DNA of 64,000 bases from CAJQLB01 sp905479065. GTDB taxonomy: Bacteria > Bacteroidota > Bacteroidia > Flavobacteriales > Flavobacteriaceae. The stretch is from positions 1,674,001-1,738,000 of the forward strand of contig OX044364.1 of the NCBI GenBank assembly GCA_943846735.1. The letters are read 5' to 3'. Both the position numbers and the translations under genes were made by a program. The notes beneath the pieces are model-generated. The model saw only the letters and a program-made list of their open reading frames with translations. It did no database searches and was not told the origin of the DNA. Within the stretch, counting starts at the first letter, position 1. Every line of letters begins with the position of its first letter. Shown one piece after another: positions 17,401-25,024 of this stretch.

Positions 17401-18199
17401 GTGGTGAGTCAAATCCTCCCGGATCTTGCCACCCCGGGACTGTAAAAGAAACCATTTGAGCACCAATATTTCCAGCAAGCATTTCAGCACGTTCAAACAC
17501 ATGAAATGTTCCACTCAAATTATCAGTCATATAATATCCATCATGCCAAACTGAAACCTTTTGATAATCATTCACAGAACCGTAAGTGTATACTGTCCAG
17601 CCATCATTAACAGGATCAGGGCCATCAGAGACAGCTAATTGCGCGCCTCCTCCAAGAAAAGACATTACCCATCTATCTGCTGCATTGTCATAAGAAACCG
17701 TCAAATCACAACACCCTCCGGAAGGAAATATTGTAGGATTTGGAGAGACAAGACCAGCTGTTAACGAATTTCCTTCTTTATCAAAGATTTGAAATGCTGT
17801 GTTAAGAACAGAAATATAGTGATTTGGACCCACTGCTCCTGCAGGATCTGTTGGCTGAGAACTTGAAGCACCTGTCTCAAAAACAAGTAAGGGCTCTTTT
17901 GTATCTATTGTATTTTTTAATCTATGTGGAGCTTCTGCTAAAGCATCAGATCCATTTGAACCTTTCCCAATGATAATTTCTTTATTCTTAGAAGCTCTTC
18001 CATCGTTCATTTCTTTAGTTCCAGCTAATTCAGGCCTTACCAAAGTTACTCGTGATGCTATTGAGGGTACTTTTTCAACCTTTGTTGGTGTTCCAATATA
18101 CTTTGGTTTTTCTGTTTTTGATGCTATTTGCTGTGCATAAAATGACTGACTAGCCAAAAATAAACAAATAGCAAAAAGCCATTGTAAAGTTCTCTTCAT
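14474..18199 (-). CDS. T9SS-secreted protein with two P-domains and CARDB repeats
   Basis: A 1241-residue exported protein. It has a signal peptide (about 1-22). A region without recognisable protease motifs (about 60-530) is followed by two CARDB-like Ig repeats (about 536-745, NDVGVVSIDTP and NDIGIVGFTAP). Next come a P-domain (about 753-890), a third CARDB-like repeat (about 898-1000), and a second P-domain (about 1003-1145; both contain TVFDDDA and a DFNGL motif). The end is a type A T9SS sorting domain (about 1166-1241: YNGDNRYSVKL, GVYFVRI, KYVRRIIVK). It should be exported by type IX secretion and attached to or released from the surface. P-domains usually accompany proteases; none is visible here. 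Confidence 0.88.
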   Translation of the reverse strand: MKRTLQWLFAICLFLASQSFYAQQIASKTEKPKYIGTPTKVEKVPSIASRVTLVRPELAGTKEMNDGRASKNKEIIIGKGSNGSDALAEAPHRLKNTIDTKEPLLVFETGASSSQPTDPAGAVGPNHYISVLNTAFQIFDKEGNSLTAGLVSPNPTIFPSGGCCDLTVSYDNAADRWVMSFLGGGAQLAVSDGPDPVNDGWTVYTYGSVNDYQKVSVWHDGYYMTDNLSGTFHVFERAEMLAGNIGAQMVSFTVPGWQDPGGFDSPQFLNLSHDTAITGPAFMVYFADDGWGNVSQDDHIKLWDVTMDWANASGSTVTGPTNLGIDASGNADGSVTSFNSTFDGGSFVNLDQPSGGSSIDALQWTVMNQAQFRKFDSHNSALFNFVVDVDGSSVEQAGVRWYELRQSGDGQPWTIYQEGTYTAPDNRHAWNASLSMDIQGNIGMGYTGMSSANSTDSDIRVGSYYTGRFAGDDLGVMTVEEGTIIAGDSNIPGTRYGDYSKIDIDPDGDKKFWFVNEVMSGGRKNVAGVFQLAPNTTNDVGVVSIDTPTTGMLTDNETITVTVFNFGEATASGFDVTYQIDGGTIISERFGGSLASQTAEQYIFSTKADLSIEGQTYTINACTDYDIDEDNSNDCASSDVLHEFANDIGIVGFTAPETGTFLSDETVSVTIKNFGTQDQTGFDINYIIDGGTPVVETVGVTLPAGESTSYSFTQTADLSELGTYNFSSSSLLAGDSNTTNDTALTTVVNSSCLTSTNTTAQGIGPDAGTVTTSTIFIGPDFSVQDVNVTINLNHTWDADLTITLTSPSNDSVLLSDGNGSSGDDYIDTVFDDDASSGIASGSAPFTGLFQPQGSLSDFNGLQSSGIWTLTITDNANQDGGTFNSWGLELCGDFTLSSNDIGVTDISSPNSGEGLGSESVTITIANFGTEDQSNFNVNYAVNGGTPVQETVSATVTPGNTLSYTFSTSADLSAFGIYALTSTTLLPGDADTANDSASIEVTNISCSTEENDTNFGISDNGIPAESIINITNDIVVDDIDVTLNIFHVNDSDLEIKLVAPNNATEVMLSDRNGGSGSNYTNTVFDDDAGAGISSGSAPFEGVFTPDGDLNDFNGLSALGDWKLVVTDRLGNSLGGALLDWTIRICARTPALSIGDNDMNDDSFEVIYNGDNRYSVKLRTSSINDQLDLTVQNTLGQTLLWKTLDNENGQGYEYDLNMSYASAGVYFVRIGNTRFKYVRRIIVK

Positions 18200-18375
18200 G
18201 ATAACAGTTTTTAGTGATTTTCTATTAATTTTTCAAAAATAATTCATTTTGAGATAATAAAAGAAAAAAAACCAAAGAATTCGGGCACTGAAGCCTCATC
18301 ACCTAAGCATTGAGAGTAAAAACACACCCCACATTTTAGTTTGTATGTTAGGAATGTTAATTAAATTATTTCTTT

Positions 18376-19917
18376 TTAAATTTTCTTTAGCCAATGTTTC
18401 ACATCGACTTCTTCACTTATGATTGCTTTGAGATCTTTTACATTAACGCGCTTTTGACTCATTGAATCTCTCTGACGAATTGTTACGGTGTTGTTCTCTA
18501 ACGTTTCATGATCTACTGTGATACAAAAAGGTGTCCCAACAGCATCTTGTCTTCTGTATCGTTTTCCAACAGCATCTTTTTCATCATAAATTACATTGAA
18601 ATCCCATTTTAATTCATCAACAATCCCACGAGCAAGCTCTGGCAAACCATCTCTTTTTATTAACGGAAAAACAGCAGCCTTCGTTGGAGCGAGCACAGCT
18701 GGTAATTTTAACACAGTTCTCGTTGTATTATTTTCTAATTCTTCTACTTGTAGAGCTTTTGAGAAAACAGCTAAAAACATACGATCTAATCCAATAGATG
18801 TCTCCAAAACATAAGGGACATAGCTTTTATTTTCTTCATGGTCAAAAAACTGTAATTTTTTTCCTGAAAATTCTTCATGTGCTTTTAAATCAAAATCTGT
18901 TCTAGAATGAATCCCCTCTAATTCTTTAAAACCAAAAGGAAAATCAAATTCAATATCAGACGCTGCGTCTGCGTAATGAGCTAATTTTTCATGATCGTGA
19001 AAACGGTAATTCTCTGGCTGCATTCCTAAGGATAAATGCCATTTCATACGTGCCTCTTTCCAGTACTGATACCAATGTTGTTGTGTTCCTGGTTTTATAA
19101 AAAACTGCATTTCCATTTGCTCAAATTCTCTCATCCTGAAAATGAATTGTCGCGCAACGATTTCATTTCTAAAAGCCTTCCCTGTTTGAGCAATTCCAAA
19201 CGGTATTTTCATTCTACCGGTTTTTTGGATATTTGAAAAATTTACAAATATTCCCTGAGCAGTCTCTGGACGTAAAAATAAATCCATCGCACTGTCAGAG
19301 GAAGCTCCGAGTTTGGTTCCAAACATTAAATTAAACTGCTTGACATCTGTCCAATTTTTACTACCTGACAAAGGATCTGAAATATCTAATTCCTCTATGA
19401 GTTGCTTAACATCGTGCAAATCTTCTTTTTCAAGAGACTGTCCTAATCGTTTTAGAATAGAATTAATCTTTTCCTGGTAAGCTAACACTCTTTGATTGGT
19501 TGCCAAAAACTCCTCTTTATTGAAATTTTCACCAAAACGCTTTGTTGCCTTCAAGACCTCTTTATTGATTTTCGCCTCAATCTTTAAACAATAGTCTTCT
19601 ACCAAAACATCAGCTCGATATCGCTTTTTTGAGTCTTTATTGTCAATTAGTGGATCATTAAACGCATCGACATGACCAGAAGCTTTCCAAGTCGTTGGAT
19701 GCATAAAAATTGCCGAATCAATACCGACAATATTGTCATTCAATTGCACCATGGCTTTCCACCAATAATCTCGAATATTTTTCTTTAATTCAACACCATT
19801 TTGAGCATAGTCATAGACTGCGCTTAAGCCATCATAAATATCACTACTTTGAAATACGTAACCGTACTCTTTTGCGTGTGAAATTACTCGTTTAAATTGA
19901 TCCTCAGTATTTGCCAT
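18376..19917 (-). CDS. glyS: glycyl-tRNA synthetase, dimeric type
   Basis: A class II synthetase of 513 residues charging tRNA-Gly. The N-terminal HAKEYGYVFQSSDIY and GLSAVYDYAQNGVELK, motif 2 with AFRNEIVARQFIFRMREFEQMEMQ, motif 3 ETSIGLDRMFLAVF and the C-terminal anticodon-binding domain (LPAVLAPTKAAVFPL onward) are all present. The start is set at MANTEDQF (19917). An upstream extension to 19947 adds ten hydrophobic residues not expected in the family. A -7-like TAAATTTG on the minus strand lies at 19961-19968. Confidence 0.96.
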   Translation of the reverse strand: MANTEDQFKRVISHAKEYGYVFQSSDIYDGLSAVYDYAQNGVELKKNIRDYWWKAMVQLNDNIVGIDSAIFMHPTTWKASGHVDAFNDPLIDNKDSKKRYRADVLVEDYCLKIEAKINKEVLKATKRFGENFNKEEFLATNQRVLAYQEKINSILKRLGQSLEKEDLHDVKQLIEELDISDPLSGSKNWTDVKQFNLMFGTKLGASSDSAMDLFLRPETAQGIFVNFSNIQKTGRMKIPFGIAQTGKAFRNEIVARQFIFRMREFEQMEMQFFIKPGTQQHWYQYWKEARMKWHLSLGMQPENYRFHDHEKLAHYADAASDIEFDFPFGFKELEGIHSRTDFDLKAHEEFSGKKLQFFDHEENKSYVPYVLETSIGLDRMFLAVFSKALQVEELENNTTRTVLKLPAVLAPTKAAVFPLIKRDGLPELARGIVDELKWDFNVIYDEKDAVGKRYRRQDAVGTPFCITVDHETLENNTVTIRQRDSMSQKRVNVKDLKAIISEEVDVKHWLKKI

Positions 19918-20089
19918 GCTGCAAAAATAAACAACCACTTCAAACAAACGGAACGGATTTCAAATTTATTTTATTATTTTAAAGCAATTGGAGAGAAAAA
20001 GTCTTACTTGTGCTTAACCTATGCTATTAAAATACGTAAGTAAACGCGAAAAATGAACCATTTACAACTGTTGAACTTTTAAAATATCA

Positions 20090-20773
20090 ATGATTTTAAA
20101 TCACCTTATCAATGTGCTTTTTCCAAAAGTTTGTTTTGGTTGTTCAGACATTTTAAGCGATAATGAGCATTTAATTTGTACTTCATGCAGGCATAATTTG
20201 CCTTTAACTAATTATCATATTAACAACATTGATACTCTAAAAAAGGTTTTCTATGGCAGAGTACATATTGAGAATGCTACCGCGCTTTTACTTTTTGAAA
20301 AAAAGGGAATTGTCCAACAATTACTTCATCAGTTAAAATATAAAGGTCAAGAAAATATTGGTGCTTTTTTAGGGAAATGGTTAGGACACGAATTAGCCGC
20401 TATTGAAAATTATCAAGCCATTGATATTGTAATTCCAGTACCTTTACATAAACGGAAGCAACGTAAACGGGGTTTTAATCAAGCTGCAAAATTTGGAGTT
20501 GAAATTGCAGCAGCACTTGGTGCCGAGTATGTAGATAATGTTTTGATAAAAATCACCAATACTAAAACTCAAGTTTTCAAAAGCCGTATAGCTAGATGGC
20601 AACAGAATACAACGACATTCACATTAGAAAATAGCGCGAGAATTGCCAATAAGCACATTCTTTTAGTTGATGACATTGTCACCACTGGAGCCACTGTGGA
20701 GTCCTGTGTCAATGTTTTAAATCTCGCTGAAAACATAAAAGTTAGTGTCGCTTCGATGGCATTTACAGCATAA
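20090..20773 (+). CDS. ComF family phosphoribosyltransferase-like protein
   Basis: The 227-residue protein has the ComFC layout: an N-terminal zinc finger (Cys15, Cys18, Cys30, Cys33), then a phosphoribosyltransferase fold with KRKQRKRGFNQA and the PRPP-loop HILLVDDIVTTGAT near 188-201. ComF proteins are needed for natural transformation in several bacteria, acting on internalised single-stranded DNA. In Bacteroidota it is widespread and its role is less certain. It is followed 51 bases later by the Ig-like lipoprotein gene, which has its own promoter-like motif. Confidence 0.92.
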   Translation: MILNHLINVLFPKVCFGCSDILSDNEHLICTSCRHNLPLTNYHINNIDTLKKVFYGRVHIENATALLLFEKKGIVQQLLHQLKYKGQENIGAFLGKWLGHELAAIENYQAIDIVIPVPLHKRKQRKRGFNQAAKFGVEIAAALGAEYVDNVLIKITNTKTQVFKSRIARWQQNTTTFTLENSARIANKHILLVDDIVTTGATVESCVNVLNLAENIKVSVASMAFTA

Positions 20774-20800
20774 GTCTTCGTTAATTCTAAATTATGTTGT

Positions 20801-20808
20801 TATTTTTG
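20801..20808 (+). promoter_or_regulatory. candidate -7 element for the Ig-like lipoprotein gene
   Basis: TATTTTTG matches TAnnTTTG and sits 16 bases before the ATG at 20825. A TTCG (one mismatch to TTTG) lies 20 bases upstream at 20777-20780. Confidence 0.35.
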
Positions 20809-20824
20809 TCAAAATTGATGTTTA

Positions 20825-22429
20825 ATGAAAAAGGTTTTTATAAATAGTTTGCTTTTATTGCTAATTTGTCTCCTTTTTTCCCAATGCGCGAATAGAGGGA
20901 CTCCCTCCGGAGGAGATAAAGACATTGCGCCTCCAATCATTACACAATCAATTCCTGAAAATTATTCAACCAACTTTAACGCAACTGAAATAAAGATTTT
21001 TTTTGACGAATACATAAAGATTAAAGATCTCAGGAAACAACTTATTGTATCCCCTCCTATGGATCCAGAGGCTCAAATAACACCTCTCGGTTCTGCAAGT
21101 AAATACATTACAATTCAAATTTTTGACACGCTTCAACCAAATACCACCTATGCGTTTAATTTTGGTGAAAGTATCGTTGACAATAATGAAAGTAATCCTT
21201 ATCCATACTTCCGTTATGTTTTCTCAACAGGAACATATATAGATTCTCTCAAAATTAATGGTGTTATTGAAGACGCTTTGAATGACAAGCCAGATAATTT
21301 TGTTTCGGTCATGCTTTATGAAATGGATTCCACATTTTCAGATTCCATAGTTTACAAGAAAAAACCTAATTACATTACCAATACTTTAGACAGTACTGCA
21401 CAGTTTCAATTAGATAATTTGAAAGCAGGCGACTATTTCCTTGTCGCATTAAAAGATAATAATACCAATTTCACATTTGAGCAGAAGGAAGATAAAATTG
21501 GTTTTAAAGAGAATATAATTACCGTTCCTTCAGACAGTTCCTATAATGTGAGGTTATTTAAAGAAATTTTTGATTTTAAGGCGACAAGACCCTCTCTTGT
21601 CTCTGGGAATAAAATTGCTTTTGGTTATGAAGGAGATTATAAAAACATGAATATCCAAATAATATCTGACGTCCCTAAAGATTTTCAGTACAGCATTATT
21701 AAAGATTCAAAATCTGATAGCCTTCATTATTTTTTTACACCAGATATGAAGCGTGATTCGTTGGTTTTTAAAGTCTCAAATCATTCCTACACTGATACAC
21801 TCACTGTTCGATTAAAAACGCTTGAAAAAGATTCACTAACGATATCAGCTGTCAATCAAAGTACCCTAAAATTAACTGAAGATTTTGTGCTTACGGCAAA
21901 CATACCATTTGCACATATAGATGAGTCCAAAATTAATATCATAGATAAAGATTCTGTCAATATAAATTTTACAAAGTCTTACGAATCCTTAAACAACAAT
22001 TACCGTTTCAAGTTTGACAAGCAAGAAGAGAGCTCTTACAAAGTTCAATTACTTCCAAATGCCTTGAAAGATTTATTTGGAAGAACCAATGACACATTAA
22101 ACTATAATTTACGGACAAAGGCTGTGTCTGATTACGGTAATTTACGACTTACAATTGATAATGCAGCTTATCCCTTAATTGTGCAACTTGTGACACCTAA
22201 AGGGAAGGTGAAAGATGAAAAATACACAACTAAGCCAGAGCCCTTAGATTTTGTTCATATTGATGCTGCAAAATATTTAATTAGAGTAATTTATGACGAA
22301 AATCAAAATAGAATATACGACACAGGTAACTACCTAAAAAAGACACAACCCGAACGTGTCAGCTATTATCCATCTGTCCTTGATATACGTAAAGGCTGGG
22401 ATTATGTTGAAAATTTTATTTTAAAATAA
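20825..22429 (+). CDS. Ig-like (Big_5) domain lipoprotein
   Basis: The 534-residue protein has a lipoprotein signal (LLFSQC, Cys21) followed by GTPSGGDKDIAPP and a bacterial Ig-like Big_5 domain (about 38-135, with PENYSTNFNATEIKIFFDEYI and TTYAFNFGESI). Further beta domains follow, including ATP-like turns such as LKAGDYFLVALKDNN and DAAKYLIRVIYDENQN. It is conserved in Bacteroidota as an envelope lipoprotein of unknown function. Its 3' end overlaps the convergent omega-amidase gene by 14 bases within a palindrome, so both proteins end in FILK. Confidence 0.88.
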   Translation: MKKVFINSLLLLLICLLFSQCANRGTPSGGDKDIAPPIITQSIPENYSTNFNATEIKIFFDEYIKIKDLRKQLIVSPPMDPEAQITPLGSASKYITIQIFDTLQPNTTYAFNFGESIVDNNESNPYPYFRYVFSTGTYIDSLKINGVIEDALNDKPDNFVSVMLYEMDSTFSDSIVYKKKPNYITNTLDSTAQFQLDNLKAGDYFLVALKDNNTNFTFEQKEDKIGFKENIITVPSDSSYNVRLFKEIFDFKATRPSLVSGNKIAFGYEGDYKNMNIQIISDVPKDFQYSIIKDSKSDSLHYFFTPDMKRDSLVFKVSNHSYTDTLTVRLKTLEKDSLTISAVNQSTLKLTEDFVLTANIPFAHIDESKINIIDKDSVNINFTKSYESLNNNYRFKFDKQEESSYKVQLLPNALKDLFGRTNDTLNYNLRTKAVSDYGNLRLTIDNAAYPLIVQLVTPKGKVKDEKYTTKPEPLDFVHIDAAKYLIRVIYDENQNRIYDTGNYLKKTQPERVSYYPSVLDIRKGWDYVENFILK

Positions 22430-22432
22430 AAT
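22413..22432. other. 20-bp perfect palindrome encoding both convergent stops
   Basis: The sequence ATTTTATTTT followed by its reverse complement spans the overlapping ends of the genes on the two strands. Each strand reads ttt-att-tta-aaa-taa (Phe-Ile-Leu-Lys-stop). It may also fold as a weak AT-only hairpin. Confidence 0.9.
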
Positions 22433-23195
22433 CATCTCGATCATCCAAAAACTTGAATCTATGTCTAATAGTTTCTAAATGAGATTTTTCTAAAACAACT
22501 ATTTCTGTATGTTCTAAATTAGAGATACTTTGTGTTATTTGATCTCCTAGTCCATTATAAATCGCTGAATGCCCGGGATATTGATGATTGTTATTGTCAA
22601 GTCCAATTCTATTGACACCAATACAATAACTCATGTTTTCAATTGCCCTTGCCTTCAATAAAGCATCCCATGCCTCAACGCGTGGTGTTGGCCAATTAGC
22701 CACGTAGACTAAAAGATCGTAGTCAAATATGTTTCTTGACCATACAGGGAAGCGCAAATCATAGCATATTTGTGGCATAATTTTCCAGCCTTTATAATTA
22801 ATTATTACACGATTGCTCCCTGAGGTATAAGATTTGTGTTCTCCTGCCAAAGAAAAAGTATGCCGTTTATCATAATACTCCACATGGCCATTAGAAGTTA
22901 CAAATACAAACCGATTAAAGAAATTACTATTGTCTTTTATCACCAAACTTCCGCAAATAGCTGTATCATATACTTTAGCTATTTGCTTCATCCAAGTAAT
23001 TGATTTTCCACCCATTAATTCGTAAACACATTCGGGTTGCATTGTAAATCCAGAGGTAAACATTTCTGGCAAGACAATAAGATCTTTTGGCTCTTTTAAT
23101 AGCTCGATTTTTTTCGTGAAATTACTTCTATTTTTTTCAGGTTCCTCCCAAATTAAATCTGATTGGATTATAGCTGTTTTTAGTCGATCTTGCAT
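22416..23195 (-). CDS. carbon-nitrogen hydrolase, probable omega-amidase
   Basis: A 259-residue nitrilase-superfamily enzyme with the Glu-Lys-Cys triad visible in VLPEMFTSGF (Glu about 44), YYDKRHTFSL (Lys about 110) and MPQICYDLRFPVWSRN (Cys about 143). Size and motifs fit the Nit2/YafV group, which hydrolyses alpha-ketoglutaramate or alpha-ketosuccinamate formed by glutamine or asparagine transamination. A partner-type aminotransferase is encoded nearby at 23842-24984 on the same strand, supporting that role. The 3' end overlaps the convergent lipoprotein gene. Confidence 0.88.
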   Translation of the reverse strand: MQDRLKTAIIQSDLIWEEPEKNRSNFTKKIELLKEPKDLIVLPEMFTSGFTMQPECVYELMGGKSITWMKQIAKVYDTAICGSLVIKDNSNFFNRFVFVTSNGHVEYYDKRHTFSLAGEHKSYTSGSNRVIINYKGWKIMPQICYDLRFPVWSRNIFDYDLLVYVANWPTPRVEAWDALLKARAIENMSYCIGVNRIGLDNNNHQYPGHSAIYNGLGDQITQSISNLEHTEIVVLEKSHLETIRHRFKFLDDRDDFILK

Positions 23196-23237
23196 GTTTA
23201 AAAATAATTAAAATTACCAGGAATCTCCTATTTGAAA

Positions 23238-23759
23238 ATGAAATTATCATATAAACAATGTTCGATAGACAATCTTGAAACCTTAATTTTGGTTTCAAGA
23301 AAGACATTTATTGACGCCTTTGAGCGTCAAAATAATCCTGAAGACTTTAAGCAATACATGAGACAAGCATTTGATAAAAATGAAATTAAAAACCAGCTTT
23401 TAGATAAAAATATGATTTTTTATCTTGTTTACACAATGCATGATTTGGTCGGCTACTTCAAATTGAATAAAAACGAAGCACAAAAAGAAAAATTTAAAAA
23501 CTCATGTGTTGAATTAGAACGTTTTTATGTTTTAAAAACTTTCCAAAATCAAGGTATTGGTGCATTGATGTTACTAAAAGTTTTAAATATTGCTCGTCAA
23601 TATGGAGGTGATTTTCTGTGGTTAGGCGTTTGGCAAAAAAATAAAGATGCTATTAGATTTTATGAATTACAAGGATTCAAAAAGTTTGAGTCACACCCCT
23701 ATTTTATTGGTAAAGACCAGCAAATTGATTGGATCATGAAAAAGAATTTCAACTCTTAA
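23238..23759 (+). CDS. GNAT family N-acetyltransferase
   Basis: A 173-residue acetyltransferase with the acetyl-CoA binding motif LERFYVLKTFQNQGIGALMLLKVL (QxxGxG/A form) and the C-terminal LGVWQKNKDAIRFYELQGFKKF. It transfers an acetyl group to an amine; the substrate is unknown. The start is set at the ATG at 23238; a TTG two codons earlier is less likely. It is on the plus strand, inserted between the omega-amidase and aminotransferase genes, which both run leftward. Confidence 0.92.
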   Translation: MKLSYKQCSIDNLETLILVSRKTFIDAFERQNNPEDFKQYMRQAFDKNEIKNQLLDKNMIFYLVYTMHDLVGYFKLNKNEAQKEKFKNSCVELERFYVLKTFQNQGIGALMLLKVLNIARQYGGDFLWLGVWQKNKDAIRFYELQGFKKFESHPYFIGKDQQIDWIMKKNFNS

Positions 23760-23841
23760 TACAAATCATCTTTTAAATATTTGCCTTAAGACCCCATAAC
23801 ATGAATTTTGAATATTCCTTTCTAGTAACAGCACATCTTAC

Positions 23842-24984
23842 CTACACTTTATTTAAAATCTCTGCGGCTTTTACAAGGGTTTCATCTGTTTTTGCAAAGC
23901 AAAAACGCAACATCTTTTCATCTAAATTATTAACATTAAAGACTGAAAATGGAATGGATGCGATTTTTTTTACTTTAGTCAATTGTTTCGCTAATTGATA
24001 ATCATTTTCTTGAGAAATATTAGAAAAATTAAGCGCCTGAAAATAAGTTCCTTTTGATGGCTTAAATGAAAATCTTGATGCTTTTATAAGATTAAGAAAT
24101 AAATCTCTTTTGGACTGAAACAATTCAGAAAGCTCTTGATAATGACTAGGCTCACTTAAATATTGGGCCAGCGCTCTTTGACTCGGATGGTGAACGCTAA
24201 AGACAGTGAATTCATGAACTTTTAAAAACTCATGCATCAGCTCTTTGGGAGCACATGCATACCCTACTTTCCAGCCTGTATTATGAAATGTTTTTCCGAA
24301 AGAGGCTGTAATAAAACTTCGTTTCTTTAAATTAGAAAACAAACAAACACTTTGATGTTGTTGTCCATCAAAAATAATATGCTCGTAGACCTCATCACTC
24401 AAAACAATAATATTCGTATTTAGGGTGAGCTCTTGCAATTGTAACATATCATATTTTGAAAGAACCGTCCCCGTTGGATTATGAGGTGTGTTAATAATTA
24501 TCATTCTTGTTTTAAGATTGATTGTTTGTTTCACCTCTTCCCAATCTATCTTATAATCTGGATATTTTAATTGAATAGATACCGCTTTTCCACCACACAA
24601 TTCGATTGTAGGAATATAGCAGTCAAAAGCTGGATTAAAAACAATAACCTCATCATTAGTGTGAACAAACGCTGTAATTGCGGCATAAATCGCCTGGGTT
24701 GCTCCTGCAGTTATCACAATTTCTCCATCTGGATGATAAGTAGTTCCATAAAGAAGATCGTATTTTTTTGCAATCGCTTCCCTTAAGGGAAATACACCAG
24801 ACATTGGAGCATAATGATTGTGACCTTCATTCATAGCTTGTGATACAAGATTAATTAACTTTTGATCTCCCTTAAAGTCAGGAAATCCCTGAGATAAGTT
24901 AACAGCATCATGTTCTTGTGCCAAAGCACTCATTACCGAAAAAATTGAAGGTTTTAGATGAGGTAATTTTGAGAAATAATTCAT
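23842..24984 (-). CDS. PLP-dependent aminotransferase, methionine/glutamine type
   Basis: A 380-residue fold-type I aminotransferase: AVNLSQGFPDF, GHNHYAPMSGVFPLREAIAKKY, INTPHNPTGTVL, LSDEVYEHIIFDG and the PLP lysine in SFGKTFHNTGWKVGYA. The NLSQGFPDF and GHNQY-like motifs are those of the YbdL/kynurenine-glutamine transaminase K group, which transaminates methionine, aromatic 2-oxoacids or 4-methylthio-2-oxobutyrate, commonly with glutamine. With the adjacent omega-amidase this gives an essentially irreversible transamination. The aminopeptidase P gene ends 40 bases upstream. Confidence 0.92.
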   Translation of the reverse strand: MNYFSKLPHLKPSIFSVMSALAQEHDAVNLSQGFPDFKGDQKLINLVSQAMNEGHNHYAPMSGVFPLREAIAKKYDLLYGTTYHPDGEIVITAGATQAIYAAITAFVHTNDEVIVFNPAFDCYIPTIELCGGKAVSIQLKYPDYKIDWEEVKQTINLKTRMIIINTPHNPTGTVLSKYDMLQLQELTLNTNIIVLSDEVYEHIIFDGQQHQSVCLFSNLKKRSFITASFGKTFHNTGWKVGYACAPKELMHEFLKVHEFTVFSVHHPSQRALAQYLSEPSHYQELSELFQSKRDLFLNLIKASRFSFKPSKGTYFQALNFSNISQENDYQLAKQLTKVKKIASIPFSVFNVNNLDEKMLRFCFAKTDETLVKAAEILNKV

Positions 24985-25024
24985 TTAATTAATCCTGTTT
25001 TATATTTTGTTGATGGTTATTATA

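Noticed and set aside
19918..19947. Ten-residue N-terminal extension of glycyl-tRNA synthetase
   Set aside because: Hydrophobic and not expected in GlyRS; MANTEDQF at 19917 fits the family.
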